NCBI GenBank assembly: GCA_018806915.1 | Contig: JAGKQI010000049.1 | Span: 124,001-188,000, forward strand | Direction of reading: 5' to 3' | Length of the DNA stretch: 64,000 bases | Origin: Phytophthora colocasiae | Taxonomy: Eukaryota > Oomycota > Peronosporomycetes > Peronosporales > Peronosporaceae | In this document: positions 19,701 through 29,120 of the stretch, one piece after another | Layout of the letters: each line of letters begins with the position of its first letter | Numbering within the stretch: position 1 is the stretch's first letter | Made by a program: the position numbers and the translations under genes | The notes under the pieces: model-generated | Database searches by the model: none | What the model saw: the letters and a program-made list of their open reading frames with translations, nothing else | Told to the model about the DNA's origin: nothing

Positions 19701-22700
19701 CACGTTTGGAAGCGAATCATTATGCTGCGTCATTGGATGATCAAGGCTAGGCAAGGGTACCGAGCAAAGGAAGCAGATGAACCAAAAGATGTTGACTCTC
19801 CGCCGAAACAAACTTTTCAAACCGCTGGTGATGATTCTATAGCAATAAAGCGATCAAGCGATGAAGTTATCTTGGAGCAAAGCGTTGTGGTGCCCAAGAC
19901 GTTCACCGATTTGATTCAGCAAGTCATTCAAAGGGCGGAATTTTTGTGTAAGTTGGCGCCACCATCAGAGGAACCAGAGCGACTTAAAGGTGACTCACAG
20001 ACTGCGCTGTTTAACTTGGCTGAGAAATGGAGCGCACATAAGACTCCCCCATCGCTACAGCCAATGCTAGAGCGGTGGAAAACGCTTGGGGAAGTTGACA
20101 GTTCGAGATGGTCTGGGATTGTAGACGTACTACGAGCTCAACACCGGTGGAGAACTCGACGAGCATCGATTCAAGGATTTTCCGTATCAACCGCTTCAAT
20201 TGCCTCCACTCCTATTGAAAGTGTGGATGCTGAAGTTGGAGAAGACGTGCTTGAAAGCAAGAAATATGATTACACCAACACTTTTTCTGCTATGATGAAA
20301 GCCTGCGAATTATACATTCGAGACGGAACTGGAGCTCCACCCGAAGTGTTAGCATTGCTTTTGGAGAGACGTCAGCGCCGATCAGATTCGCGTCTTTTCG
20401 GGTTACAGGCGATGAAGGCTATTGTGGCGTTGCTATCCTATGATTCTGCTATCCACAACGCTCTGATCTTCCTACGTCCCGCTATGAGGGGGTTTACAGA
20501 AAGTGAAAAGGAGTCGCGTGAGTTAAATGATGGCCAAGTGGTTGCCGAGACATTCCGAGCTACCGTTCGTCACCACTACTTGAAAGGCCTCGAGGGCTGC
20601 AATCGGCAGACTATCGAGAGTGTTCAGAGCGCATTTTGTGAACTCTACGCATGTCTGGCACAATTACTTGGTGGAAGCAGTTACACTGTATCTGATCCAC
20701 AGCTTAAACAGACTATTCTGTGTGCTTGGAGTCTTGACTTTGAACCTCGGGACCATCAATTCTTACTAGACACTGGCATGCTATCAAGACTGCAAGAAAT
20801 ATTTTCGATCAGTTCGATTCTACACGAGGCAGTTGGTGACAACAGCAGTTCATCTAGCCACAGTTTATCGAGGGACTTGGTTCACGAGTACTCAAGCATT
20901 AATTGGCATCCCCTGTCGGAGGAATTTGTTCAACAAGGCTTGCTGAGAAGCGGCTACATGACTAAACGTGATGTGGTTCGCTTGTTGCACCGCGCACCTC
21001 ACTACGCGTGTCCGCCTGAATGGTGGATGAAGAACGAACTCGACAAGGAGAGTACAAAAGATGACGTCCCAGTAACTGCACGCCACACAGCTTCGTCCCT
21101 TTCCTTGTTGTATGCGGACATGCTGGCTGGACTACAACGCAAGTTGCTGGGTTCTCCTCCTCGCGCTCCTTCTACTAAGGTTCTACTTTTTGGCGCGATG
21201 ATTGCCCCACCAACTGGACGTGGCACCCAGGCAACGGCAAATCCAAAGCCAGATGAGACAAGTTATGTTACGATGCCAGCTTTGGGGGAAGTGAAGGATT
21301 TCACGATGGAGATGTGGATTTATCCGACGGAACTGGCGGGCTGTCAAGCCTTGCGCTGTGACAATGGGGTTCAAACTGGAAGTGTTTACTTGGAGTTAAT
21401 TGAACGACATTTGCAGCTGTCGATTCCAGGTAACTTCCCGCGCGAGAGACTGTTTCGATCATACCAATTCCGGACGTTCGAGTGGACTCATTGCGCAGTT
21501 GTTTACAATGCCGAAGCCAAGCACGCCCTCTTAGTTGTGAATGGAGTACTCGTGGAGAAATTGCTTTTTGAACGTGTATTTAGTGTAAACCTCCGTGATT
21601 CACGTCTCGGCTGTTGGATGAGCGAGGTCGATGCTCAAGGCGCTGCGCTCACAAATACCTCTGCACAGCGGAAGTTTAAAGGATCGATCGCAGAAGTGCG
21701 AGTTTGGAGAGTTTCTCGAGATGTACATGACATTCTACACGACTTCCAGCGCTGTGTTCCTCTGGCGAAGTGTTTAAACCCTTCTCTACACCCTTCGCTA
21801 AGCAATCCGGAAATATTCTCCAAGGATCTTATCTGCCTTTGGCATCTGACCGAAGGAGAAGGAATCTGTGCCTATGACTGCGCCTCCATTCTGAAGGCAA
21901 CAACCGAAAATCCGGAAGTAAGAGGCTCAAATGCAACAATTTCTCACTGTCGTTGGGTGACAGCAAGTCTTCCAGTTTTCGGAAATGCTGTTTTGGACAA
22001 TATGCCATCGAATGAATGGAGTCGGGTAATGACTAGCATTCGATCGTTTCAACGGAAGGTGCGGGCATTTCTCATGAAGCAGTTCAAGGGCTCAGTTCGC
22101 CTATCAAAATTGGTCTGTGAGTACGACGAACGACTTGCGATTCAAAAATGGAGTCAATTATCTCGACTAGATGATGGTGGTAATGTGGAATCAGATAGCG
22201 ACGACGCGTACATGAGTGGGGATCAGACCGATCTAGATGAGCTCAACAGTAAGCCGATGAATGCCTCTACACGGACACTAATTTCTCAATGGAGCGCTTG
22301 TACAGATGAGCAGATGATCATCCGAAAGCAAACAAGAAGGTGCGCTTGGGTTGTGTTCCGTTTCCTAGCGTCGACTGGTATCAGTGGTACATATGAGAGA
22401 CGAGAGGGTGAGGCTAAGTCAGTGGCCGCTGTAGCAAAGCTGAAGCGGAAACAGCGGCTTCAGAAGTCAGGTAGCACGGGCAACGTAATGCCTACAGCTG
22501 ACGTCCCACGGGTAAGTGTGGTGTATTCAAGTGAAGACGCTGCTACTCGCACTGCTGAAGCTGCAAGCGATGCAGCAAAGAGCGCAGCTACCAATAGAGA
22601 GTTGGAGGAACCTGTGCTCCAGACGCTTTGGTTCTCAAAAGAATTCCACCGGAAAGTGTTCGAAATCCTCGAGAAAGAGTTAATCCAAGGGAAAGAACTG

Positions 22701-25700
22701 ACTGAAGATGCAGAGGGGCTAACACGAGCTCAGCGTATGCTACGTTCGGTGTCCACTCCAGTTCAAAAGCGAGGAGCAAGTCTTCAACAGTATCCAAGTG
22801 ACGTAACTCGCAGGAAATCCGGGTTCGTTAACGTTTATCATGCTCCAAGTGATCTATCTGGTGACAGCGAACTCCTTGAACCTCTGGAAGTGGAGACACA
22901 CATGTTTGGGGTCCTGTTGTTCATGCTTTCTCAAAGTCAGCAGTCTTCTGCTATCACACACCTCGTGCGTCCACATATGCTTCGAGGTCTACTGGAATTG
23001 CTACGTCTAGCGTCACCTCGGTCTCAGCGCGTCGTGAAACTTCTTCTTCGCAGAATTTGCTGCAGTGGAAGTGTTAAGCCGTCTGACGTCGGCGCGATCC
23101 TCGGATCCGAGAGTGTTCTGATTGATTTGTTGCTGGATCAAGTGGCTGAGTCGGTGTGCAGCACGGCAGCTCCGATGGCAACACACGCAGTCAACGTACC
23201 AGCAAGTAGTGCGTTGGTCGGAAATCCAGAACGTAATGGCTTTATGACGTCTACTGAGTCGCTAAGCAACCCGATTGGCTTCCGCTCTGGTCAGATTTCA
23301 CTGGTGGTAGCCTCAGAGAGTGTGGCGCTCTTACGGCGGTTACTTATGGAGAAGCAGTGGCGGCAAGGGGTGGCAGAGAACTTGTGCAGCGCCGTCCGGA
23401 ACATAACTCCGATCTTGGCCAGGAAGAAGCCCGCGTCACCATCACCAGACGTGATGGCAAGTGTGGATTCGTCGGATATCCGTTTACGGGCTGCAATTAT
23501 CCGTGCGGTAGGAGCTCTTTGTGTTCTTGGTTCCCACACAGATTGCATTCGAATTGGCGGGAAAGTTTTAGTTGCTGCACAAAGTGCAAGTGGCGTGGAG
23601 TCGGATATGACTGCGGATGGAAGTGGACAATCTGTGAGTGCTACGTTGATTGAGGTGAACTCCCAGGCCTCCACAGTTCGAGTTGTATTTCACCCAACAT
23701 CGTCAGAGGTTGACTTCGACCCGAGTCACAACGTGCAAGATGTGAGTCCATCGTCTCTATCGCCTACTGAAGAAATATGTTTGCCTCCGACGGCAGTTCC
23801 ATTGACTCTGGATATGATGCCGGTAATTCTTCAGCTCGCTTCCCTCGACAACAGCAGTGTCTTGAAGGAGTTTGACAGTTTGTGGAGGTTGCAAATCCGA
23901 TCTCGTGCGCTGTTGGCTCTAGAAGCTCTGTTGCGCCACTCGCTTGGAATGACGAAGAGTTTTGTGCATGACACGCTGGCACAGCATCTGCTTCGCTTTG
24001 CGTTGACTCCGATCAGTTTGAATAGTTTCCTGAGCCTTCCATTGCTCCAGGAGAGAGGTCGAATGATTCTGTGCCGTTTGATTGAGTCCTCAACGCCAAT
24101 AGGCGAAGCAATGTATCGTGGACTGCAGGAACCAACAGCTCCAGCTCTACCAGTGTCTGAATGTACGGGCAACTCGGGCCTAGGAGGCGTTGAAGCCAAT
24201 GATGATCCTGCTGAAGAAGAAAGTGAAGCACATCGTGTGCGTAGGGGTTTTGCCTCCACATTGGCTGCAATGGGTTTCGAGTTTGATTTGTGTATGGCTG
24301 CATTAGAGCACTCACGAGATGATCCCAATCTGGCGGTTGAATGGCTGATGGGAGACGGAGCAGCAACATACCAAGAACGGCAAGAAGCCCAGCGCTTAGC
24401 TCAAGCAACTATTGCTGCTCACGATCTTGCGGAAGGAACTGAAGGAGCTCCAGGTCTCACGCTGGAAGGGAAGGCGTGTGAGCTTCAGAATATCTCTGGT
24501 ATGCCGTACTGTCTTGCTTTTTGTGCGCTAGAGCTCTCCAACAGCGACCCTAACAGGGCAATGGAGTGGTTAATGGAACACGGCAATAACTACGCAGAGA
24601 AATTTGACTCGCTCGATCTGCTAACCGACGCGTTTTCAGCCGCGAGAACGGTCGTGTTGGAAGATCGAGCCGCAATGGAAGAAATCGACCAACCGGACCC
24701 TCTTGTGACGACTTCTGGGCGCCAGGACGCAATCGCTGCTGAGTACTTGGGCTCCGCTGCTTCAACACGCACTGCGGAACTTTCCTACACCCCCAATGTT
24801 GATGCAATGGCCGTGACACTTGCTCCGATCTTGGCCCCAACGTCAGGTGGATTGGCGCGTGAATCGAGTTTGACGGCCTTCTCTCCTCTTGATCCAGAAT
24901 ACTTGACCCCCAATATTCTTTTGACAGTGACAAGTGACGTTGGACCTGTCCAACGGTTAACTACCAGTGGCCGAACAGGCATTTACAGACGCTACTCCCC
25001 TGAAGACGGCGTGTTAGTCACGTTCTTGAATACGGAGTCTGGTGCTTACGAAGACGAGTGGCATTTCCCACGTGACTTGCGTCGGATCGTTAAGATTTAC
25101 GACGAGCCTCTAGAGGGTGTGGAAAGCATCCATCGTGTGGCACTGAAGACAGAAAATGCGCTCTCAACGTATTATGCTAGACGAGCAATCACCGCATTGC
25201 TTTACGCATTCTACTCTGGCGAGGGTACCATGCCAGCAATTGATATCGAGAAAGAGCAAACGCTGGAAGATAAACCACCGGCGATTGGATCTTCGTCCTC
25301 AAATGATATTTTAACTGTTGTTGGAGGCCCACGACAGTTCGTCAGTCTCCTTAAGATGGTTGCAGCTTCCGAAATGAATTCTAGTCAGAATGAGGTCGAC
25401 AACGCTACCAAGGTAACGGATGGAAGCAAGATGTCTACAAAAAACACTGCGCCTGTATCCTTGTTGGCGAACCTTCAGGCGATCACGTTGAGGATTCTTC
25501 TGCAAGAAACTCGCAGTGAAAAAGTCGAGAATTCCCACCCCAACTCTCCTAGACGAGCCTCTGGTGTTCAGCACGGAAGACTTTCAACCTTTGGTGATCA
25601 CGCTGATTCTCGTTTAATTTTTGGAGTTCCTGAGTTTAGCGAAGATGATGAAGATGAGGCCTTGAGTCGAGCTATTGCTCTATCCATTGAAGAATCGCAA

Positions 25701-28700
25701 CCCCCTGCAGCTCCTGTAGCAGCGTCCTGGCTAGACGAAGACGGCAAGACTGAAGATACATCAAAGTTCATTGGAAGGCGTCGTCAACCGTCCGATACTG
25801 AAGCCCAAGAAGTTGCCAGCGCGTACTTGAGTGGTGACATAAATGACCACGATGAGTTGTTATCAAGTGTGTTAGTGAAAGAGTGCGTCAGTCACTTTGT
25901 GGATTCGACACGGATGGCGGGCGACGGTACGGGCGAAGCGTCAGTCGTTCAAGAATTCCAGTCGTTGCACCCGTACTTCGGTCGATGTGAATACGCGCGA
26001 GCTGTAAGCATCGACAGCTCCTACCGCTGCTTACGTATTGTGTTTGACCATCGTTGTCGGTTGGGGCCCAAGACAAAACTGATTTTTTTCGCTGACCCGG
26101 AGTGTGAAGACCGTCTTGGTGTGATCGACAATACCATGACGACCTCCGGCCATCTCCTTCCTGATTTAATCATCCATTCTCACCAGTTTTGGTTCCGCTT
26201 CACAGCTTCTGAAGAGAATATCACAAAGGATAATGGCTATGGGTATCGCTTTCAAGTGAAGTCAATGGCAAATATCCGCTGGACGAAAGAGTCTGAGGTA
26301 CTAGCAAATCCTTCACTGGAGTGGGCGTGCTGGGTCTTGGAGCTCTTACTGAACGACGCGACGGAGTTGGTACAACACGGAGCAGTGCACAACCGAAAGA
26401 TTTACGGTGCACTTGTACGTTATCTACGCTCACCTGGGGCCCCGTTTAAGGGCCGGGTTGTACGCTTGTTGCAACAATTGTTGCACCACCCGGAGCTGTT
26501 CCCGGCCGATGAAGTGCCTGAATTGGACGCGTTGAAGTCAATTTCTCGACTGGCTTTGGCCCGTGCAGAGGTGGACCGAGCTAGTGGGAAGGTCTTCCTG
26601 TCCTCACACTTGCTACAGCTCGTTGAACTCTCGATGACGATCTCTTCCGCTTCGTCAGTTTTCGAACGAACAATTACCGGCAGTAGTGTAGTATCTGAAA
26701 CACGTTTCACTACGCCATTTGATCTGCCCGTGCCGTTCGAACTGAAGCGCGTTTGTGATAGTCTCAACGACGTGTCAGAACTCACGAGGTTTTTGCTTGG
26801 GCAAACCACGCGCTTGCCTCCGCATATCTTGGTTGCGATATGGCTGGAGGTTTACGGATCATCTGCAGTCATCGAGACGTTGCACCCGTACACTCCTGGT
26901 GTCCCGCTAAGTGGTCTAGTGACCTTGGAAGGTTCTCAAGCTTTGCGAATCACCTTTGACTCTCGTTGTTCACTCGCTTCCGGGCAAGGCCAAGGTATGT
27001 CAAGATTGGACTTGACCAGTTACCTGCTTGTGCCCTCTGAAAATCACACTGCGGAGCCTGTGAAGGATATCCGCAGCAGCCGAACGTATGCAGGTGAGAG
27101 TGGGTGGCCGGAGGGAGCAATCTCGCATGAGGGCAACTATCTCGAATACACGTTCCATGCAGATGAAAACGCCGGTGCGCACTTCGGCTTCGCAGCCACA
27201 GTCAGTTCTCTCGGGATTCCGAAAGATAAGCAATTAGCCCGCGCGACAGTCGCAGACATGGAAGCTCTTCAACAGAAACTTCATCAGCAAGCCAGTGCTG
27301 ACTATAAGGTAGGCGACCATTGGACTCAAGACATGGACTTGCAGCTGGTGGACTGGGTAAACAATCACGTGGAGCCTGCAGCATCGCTACCGTCGACTAC
27401 TCCTGCGACTGTACGGCGTTCAGTGGATCTACAGCCAGCAGACATCAAATTGAACCAAACACTGGACGGCTTGAGGTGCTCGCAGCTGCTGAGTCTGTCG
27501 CTCGAATCGTTGCAGCTTCGTTTTGCCTTGCTGAAATACCTGAATTTGAGTCTGCAACACTGCTTGCCTCTGCTGGATCTGCGCGACACCAAGTCATCAT
27601 GGACGATAGCACATCGACTGCGACAACTTAGCCACTGTATCTTCTTCGATGTCAAGAGTGCACTGGTGGAAGCTGCCATTGAAGCTACCCATGTTCCTGG
27701 AGAGTCTTCAGGAAGCTCGCAGCACCAGACAGCGCGTATTACGCTGGACCGAATGCAGGCGCTTGAATCACGCGATGATCGCGAAGTGGAGCCGTCGGTG
27801 TCGGAGTGTTTCTTTGCGCAAGCATTCCGTCAGCTGCATTCAGTGGACCCTGCACTATTACGACGTCAAATCGACAGTAAGGGTCGATTATTTAGTGTGA
27901 AGTTCCGCGGTGAAGAAGGCGTAGATTGGGGTGGAGTGTATCGCGAAGGAGCCACTTCCATGGTGGACGACTTGTTCTCCCCTCACTTTAACCTGTTCAT
28001 CTTGTGTCCCAACGGCCAACACGACACCGGCAACAACCGTGGAATGTATCTGCCCAACCCCAAGTGCACCTCTCCAGTGGCCATGCAGATGTTTGCGTTT
28101 GTCGGTCAATTACTTGGGATATCGCTTCGCACACACGGTGACTTTCCGTTCATGTTACCATCTTTAGTGTGGAAGCAGTTGCTGGGCCAGACTCTTACTC
28201 GCGCGGATCTCGAAGGCACTGACGCCATGCTCATCCAGATGCTTGATGGAATCGCTAACTGTGAAAGCGACGGGATCTCGACGGAGGAAGAATTTGCTAC
28301 TGCCTTTGCGGGTCTTGAGTTACGCTTCACGGCGTCGTCGTGCACAGGAGAGGAAATTGAACTCGTGCCAGGTGGACGTGCACTCACGGTGGGTTTCCAC
28401 AACCGACTGGAATACTGTGGTTTGGCTGAACGTACCCGTTTGGAGGAATGCAGTGCCCAAGTAGCTGCGATGGCCCGAGGGTTTGCCACATTGTTCCCTC
28501 GGCGTGCCTTGACGCTACTAACGTGGCAAGAGCTGGAAATCCTCGCGTGTGGCTCGCCTAAAATCGATTTGGATCTCTGGAAGCGACACACGCGCTATGA
28601 CGGCTACGCTGATGATGACCCGACGGTGTTACTCTTCTGGGAAGCGCTTGCAGAGTTTTCTGATGAACAACGCGCAGACTTTGTGCGTTTCGCATGGGGT

Positions 28701-28901
28701 CGAAGTCGACTGCCTCGTGGCAAGTGGCCGCAACCCTTTAAGCTGTCCAAGAAAGGAGGTCGTGACGCCACGCGCAGTCTACCAGTAGCTCACACATGCT
28801 TCTTCTCGGTCGAGCTGCCGCCTTACACATCGCACGAGACGATGCGCTCGATGTTGCTCGCTACAATTACCTTCGGTCTTGGTGGGATCCTCATGGCTTA
28901 A
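13779..28901 (+). CDS. giant multidomain HECT-type E3 ubiquitin ligase
   Basis: A single uninterrupted ATG-started frame of 5,040 residues. Recognisable domains: an F5/8C (discoidin)-like beta-sandwich (~295-420), SPRY (~548-696), a RanBP2-type zinc finger (~872-896, WACSKC...CTVC), a second SPRY-like region (~1,570-1,740), a LamG/concanavalin-like domain (~2,495-2,655, FTMEMWIYP), two UBA domains (~3,488-3,528 and 3,566-3,602, both ending in EWLM), a UIM-like helix (~3,956-3,975, ALSRAIALSIEES) and a C-terminal HECT domain (~4,670-5,040). The catalytic cysteine is Cys5007 in HTCFFSVELPPY. HECT enzymes accept ubiquitin on this cysteine before passing it to substrate. The architecture recalls the very large HECT ligases of animals and plants (HECTD4-like), but orthology is not shown. 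UBA, UIM and zinc-finger modules suggest it also reads ubiquitin. Confidence 0.95.
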   Translation: MEAEELQAAHADAAVESSSADTSDLNPSEDVSAVVTEVSPPAAQSEATRVEAEAWGTRDDEDGWMPKPARLHSGRTRSCAVCFVSLQYTAAASWDEYLQSEEYLQQLQANVLQDGFISSLICGENTAGDLPTEHRMHKNRKFKCRQSVADYKNMTSAGVVDKSGMEKGSIRTLEEMLIEALPTPVFTHVLERRLAVISHSSKIACDLMSHDGVKKIPRPVESAPGNEELHHLAIHTLGALLSSFDYKSPQALRSFQELSQLLRRFPVLSLYSFWSPAKKAPDKALLFDKGAVEATSVATSSDPHEAYCAVDGVKNTFWQSQPRPGVVNFVVRSTELSKVTSIGIQWHMKCVPQTVSIQYRPEGSDSFVQTSGERTVSHSGPTLIETEFPPSCQEARIVMSGTPSSNRNGTYAIEQLRFNMPAPGSLFSDPKSTLSAIAHWLLGALEAGDEVIVAEAIGALRAWALSTASLNVTMLFVDALLRFNDSDGDPFRRKIAAQVLEQGNLLLKGINAYHQEESRRLTHEGDKVGFGDVRKVAALFEASVCSSGVIVEDGGIVVRTRETSYQYAAVNCGIASGKASWKFRLDTDTQDDEMTCFGAAILPVTVNGYDSSPSLWMLRGYNGNLYARGHKLSRTIGKVHPGDIVQVDVDMGEGTLAYKINGTDYGVVFTDLAGHEVHPAVSFYGSGKVITLLGVTKWDCSSSGPADIDPLFLSSMKEYHFSVGYGTLGKGNQLGYASNGDSNASTLATGSTSIHINGEAKQRCLSTHPPSHGDAYVMYDLSESYRLISGAVAINDDTGSEMFQSRGSSLVFKIFGDDNLLWESKQMTESHVLEQFEVDVKDVRMLEIKVSCSGSNHCAHAVWVDPCLHPVEEWACSKCAFVNKGSFKVCTVCRNGIRDESLVFVSVDTSKDTPSDALTANFGTVHKLESPSELGTVIISQIYGLYQFQSGNSSSSKFVPFEEPFCRQPSNDALSLLLDILRRFHMHCTQANEDVGSMHFRNGCVHILGIIRANLESIECHDVKDPIAELGVTPTMISDLRGELEAIARIREERETSEEGMTEDIAVAAAQTIVAGISVLYPSPTEKLELLLQLLRMYIANPFDITSASYFVLTSILKLLAAPGPDGILTLMPFKGVEVSKSRRSNYKEAEEASWFPAVTETVGLLMQVVVDAHKKHLEAGNTLCESTQEGGVFFEIAIRLLKTYQLYLLSEAVELTKTSALENDLASPRDATELRALMRRRLQVQEATIQFGYLSLNAYRDLIDSITTFQAEESFLLSQVAADRQASVRSYAIPLLSEVLPWFVSCLCLLRRQTWLARPILPAVVRLLETLDRYCSELQPVSKSAHRFQQLEAHQKARLIESQEMERAAALERDSSFRSHTSKRLYNVFHQLYTGEKDHFEGQIGFQFEATSSFSIVALGRSVNPTRHGGRLTREHTIRLWEEGSQLLVAQVTVGGNSKKDALGYALEMLLSPARITQGKLYRLTTQEFANGGDPWYKKENLPDEEYDESFIKILRDCYASGSVGFPGSQNMMGAAYGVPTFMVQDETPLANLPRFVPPHGCLPLLFNTKKKLNSICISHTGTSAYVKDGTDTWRTCFLRTAFLHGVHSVDFALKCSRAGGMVSGHICIGIDWRSASSQLSAYDTFLGETSSSIGWMPSIGAVWIKGVRYDYGPKLSVATGDVFTVTIDYDLQLLSFAYNGKNLGVAVGPQAIHPLGTMIEELPEVAIIGVSLYGSQDVVQVRPSGIAKSTLRIHWLFDLLNSLASLAGRIASTLIAGHPVDGVEEELLPWLQSQLLSGGIAECSTGPDPPSATFPLRWSEALQAEFTRYPPSDQSAGVLIGLLQNAPSSVEKDSVLRKRGSGGRLGGSDSVSEQDHAFWGNWTTDMTDRGTVQLILSWLEKHSPDRTFLSRLGRFPFCERWMCAALIMHAPSHVRQEVQAIAAGAGASTAGEVVGAEFFLAHANLTPSDDLIHVWKRIIMLRHWMIKARQGYRAKEADEPKDVDSPPKQTFQTAGDDSIAIKRSSDEVILEQSVVVPKTFTDLIQQVIQRAEFLCKLAPPSEEPERLKGDSQTALFNLAEKWSAHKTPPSLQPMLERWKTLGEVDSSRWSGIVDVLRAQHRWRTRRASIQGFSVSTASIASTPIESVDAEVGEDVLESKKYDYTNTFSAMMKACELYIRDGTGAPPEVLALLLERRQRRSDSRLFGLQAMKAIVALLSYDSAIHNALIFLRPAMRGFTESEKESRELNDGQVVAETFRATVRHHYLKGLEGCNRQTIESVQSAFCELYACLAQLLGGSSYTVSDPQLKQTILCAWSLDFEPRDHQFLLDTGMLSRLQEIFSISSILHEAVGDNSSSSSHSLSRDLVHEYSSINWHPLSEEFVQQGLLRSGYMTKRDVVRLLHRAPHYACPPEWWMKNELDKESTKDDVPVTARHTASSLSLLYADMLAGLQRKLLGSPPRAPSTKVLLFGAMIAPPTGRGTQATANPKPDETSYVTMPALGEVKDFTMEMWIYPTELAGCQALRCDNGVQTGSVYLELIERHLQLSIPGNFPRERLFRSYQFRTFEWTHCAVVYNAEAKHALLVVNGVLVEKLLFERVFSVNLRDSRLGCWMSEVDAQGAALTNTSAQRKFKGSIAEVRVWRVSRDVHDILHDFQRCVPLAKCLNPSLHPSLSNPEIFSKDLICLWHLTEGEGICAYDCASILKATTENPEVRGSNATISHCRWVTASLPVFGNAVLDNMPSNEWSRVMTSIRSFQRKVRAFLMKQFKGSVRLSKLVCEYDERLAIQKWSQLSRLDDGGNVESDSDDAYMSGDQTDLDELNSKPMNASTRTLISQWSACTDEQMIIRKQTRRCAWVVFRFLASTGISGTYERREGEAKSVAAVAKLKRKQRLQKSGSTGNVMPTADVPRVSVVYSSEDAATRTAEAASDAAKSAATNRELEEPVLQTLWFSKEFHRKVFEILEKELIQGKELTEDAEGLTRAQRMLRSVSTPVQKRGASLQQYPSDVTRRKSGFVNVYHAPSDLSGDSELLEPLEVETHMFGVLLFMLSQSQQSSAITHLVRPHMLRGLLELLRLASPRSQRVVKLLLRRICCSGSVKPSDVGAILGSESVLIDLLLDQVAESVCSTAAPMATHAVNVPASSALVGNPERNGFMTSTESLSNPIGFRSGQISLVVASESVALLRRLLMEKQWRQGVAENLCSAVRNITPILARKKPASPSPDVMASVDSSDIRLRAAIIRAVGALCVLGSHTDCIRIGGKVLVAAQSASGVESDMTADGSGQSVSATLIEVNSQASTVRVVFHPTSSEVDFDPSHNVQDVSPSSLSPTEEICLPPTAVPLTLDMMPVILQLASLDNSSVLKEFDSLWRLQIRSRALLALEALLRHSLGMTKSFVHDTLAQHLLRFALTPISLNSFLSLPLLQERGRMILCRLIESSTPIGEAMYRGLQEPTAPALPVSECTGNSGLGGVEANDDPAEEESEAHRVRRGFASTLAAMGFEFDLCMAALEHSRDDPNLAVEWLMGDGAATYQERQEAQRLAQATIAAHDLAEGTEGAPGLTLEGKACELQNISGMPYCLAFCALELSNSDPNRAMEWLMEHGNNYAEKFDSLDLLTDAFSAARTVVLEDRAAMEEIDQPDPLVTTSGRQDAIAAEYLGSAASTRTAELSYTPNVDAMAVTLAPILAPTSGGLARESSLTAFSPLDPEYLTPNILLTVTSDVGPVQRLTTSGRTGIYRRYSPEDGVLVTFLNTESGAYEDEWHFPRDLRRIVKIYDEPLEGVESIHRVALKTENALSTYYARRAITALLYAFYSGEGTMPAIDIEKEQTLEDKPPAIGSSSSNDILTVVGGPRQFVSLLKMVAASEMNSSQNEVDNATKVTDGSKMSTKNTAPVSLLANLQAITLRILLQETRSEKVENSHPNSPRRASGVQHGRLSTFGDHADSRLIFGVPEFSEDDEDEALSRAIALSIEESQPPAAPVAASWLDEDGKTEDTSKFIGRRRQPSDTEAQEVASAYLSGDINDHDELLSSVLVKECVSHFVDSTRMAGDGTGEASVVQEFQSLHPYFGRCEYARAVSIDSSYRCLRIVFDHRCRLGPKTKLIFFADPECEDRLGVIDNTMTTSGHLLPDLIIHSHQFWFRFTASEENITKDNGYGYRFQVKSMANIRWTKESEVLANPSLEWACWVLELLLNDATELVQHGAVHNRKIYGALVRYLRSPGAPFKGRVVRLLQQLLHHPELFPADEVPELDALKSISRLALARAEVDRASGKVFLSSHLLQLVELSMTISSASSVFERTITGSSVVSETRFTTPFDLPVPFELKRVCDSLNDVSELTRFLLGQTTRLPPHILVAIWLEVYGSSAVIETLHPYTPGVPLSGLVTLEGSQALRITFDSRCSLASGQGQGMSRLDLTSYLLVPSENHTAEPVKDIRSSRTYAGESGWPEGAISHEGNYLEYTFHADENAGAHFGFAATVSSLGIPKDKQLARATVADMEALQQKLHQQASADYKVGDHWTQDMDLQLVDWVNNHVEPAASLPSTTPATVRRSVDLQPADIKLNQTLDGLRCSQLLSLSLESLQLRFALLKYLNLSLQHCLPLLDLRDTKSSWTIAHRLRQLSHCIFFDVKSALVEAAIEATHVPGESSGSSQHQTARITLDRMQALESRDDREVEPSVSECFFAQAFRQLHSVDPALLRRQIDSKGRLFSVKFRGEEGVDWGGVYREGATSMVDDLFSPHFNLFILCPNGQHDTGNNRGMYLPNPKCTSPVAMQMFAFVGQLLGISLRTHGDFPFMLPSLVWKQLLGQTLTRADLEGTDAMLIQMLDGIANCESDGISTEEEFATAFAGLELRFTASSCTGEEIELVPGGRALTVGFHNRLEYCGLAERTRLEECSAQVAAMARGFATLFPRRALTLLTWQELEILACGSPKIDLDLWKRHTRYDGYADDDPTVLLFWEALAEFSDEQRADFVRFAWGRSRLPRGKWPQPFKLSKKGGRDATRSLPVAHTCFFSVELPPYTSHETMRSMLLATITFGLGGILMA

Positions 28902-29120
28902 GCTGAGTAACCATTTGTGTACTTTAATCTGCAGTCATGTACTGTATATACCTAAAAGTAAGCAGACACACTCGCTCATGGACACAGCATCAACAAACAA
29001 CAATGCGACCGCTTACTTGACTCACTCTCGCTTTATGTTTGTTTGTTCCTTCATCTGCTCAGCGGATAATTGGAGGTGACTCCTTTGTGGTGTGTATCTG
29101 TGGCTTGTAGCGCCTTCAAT

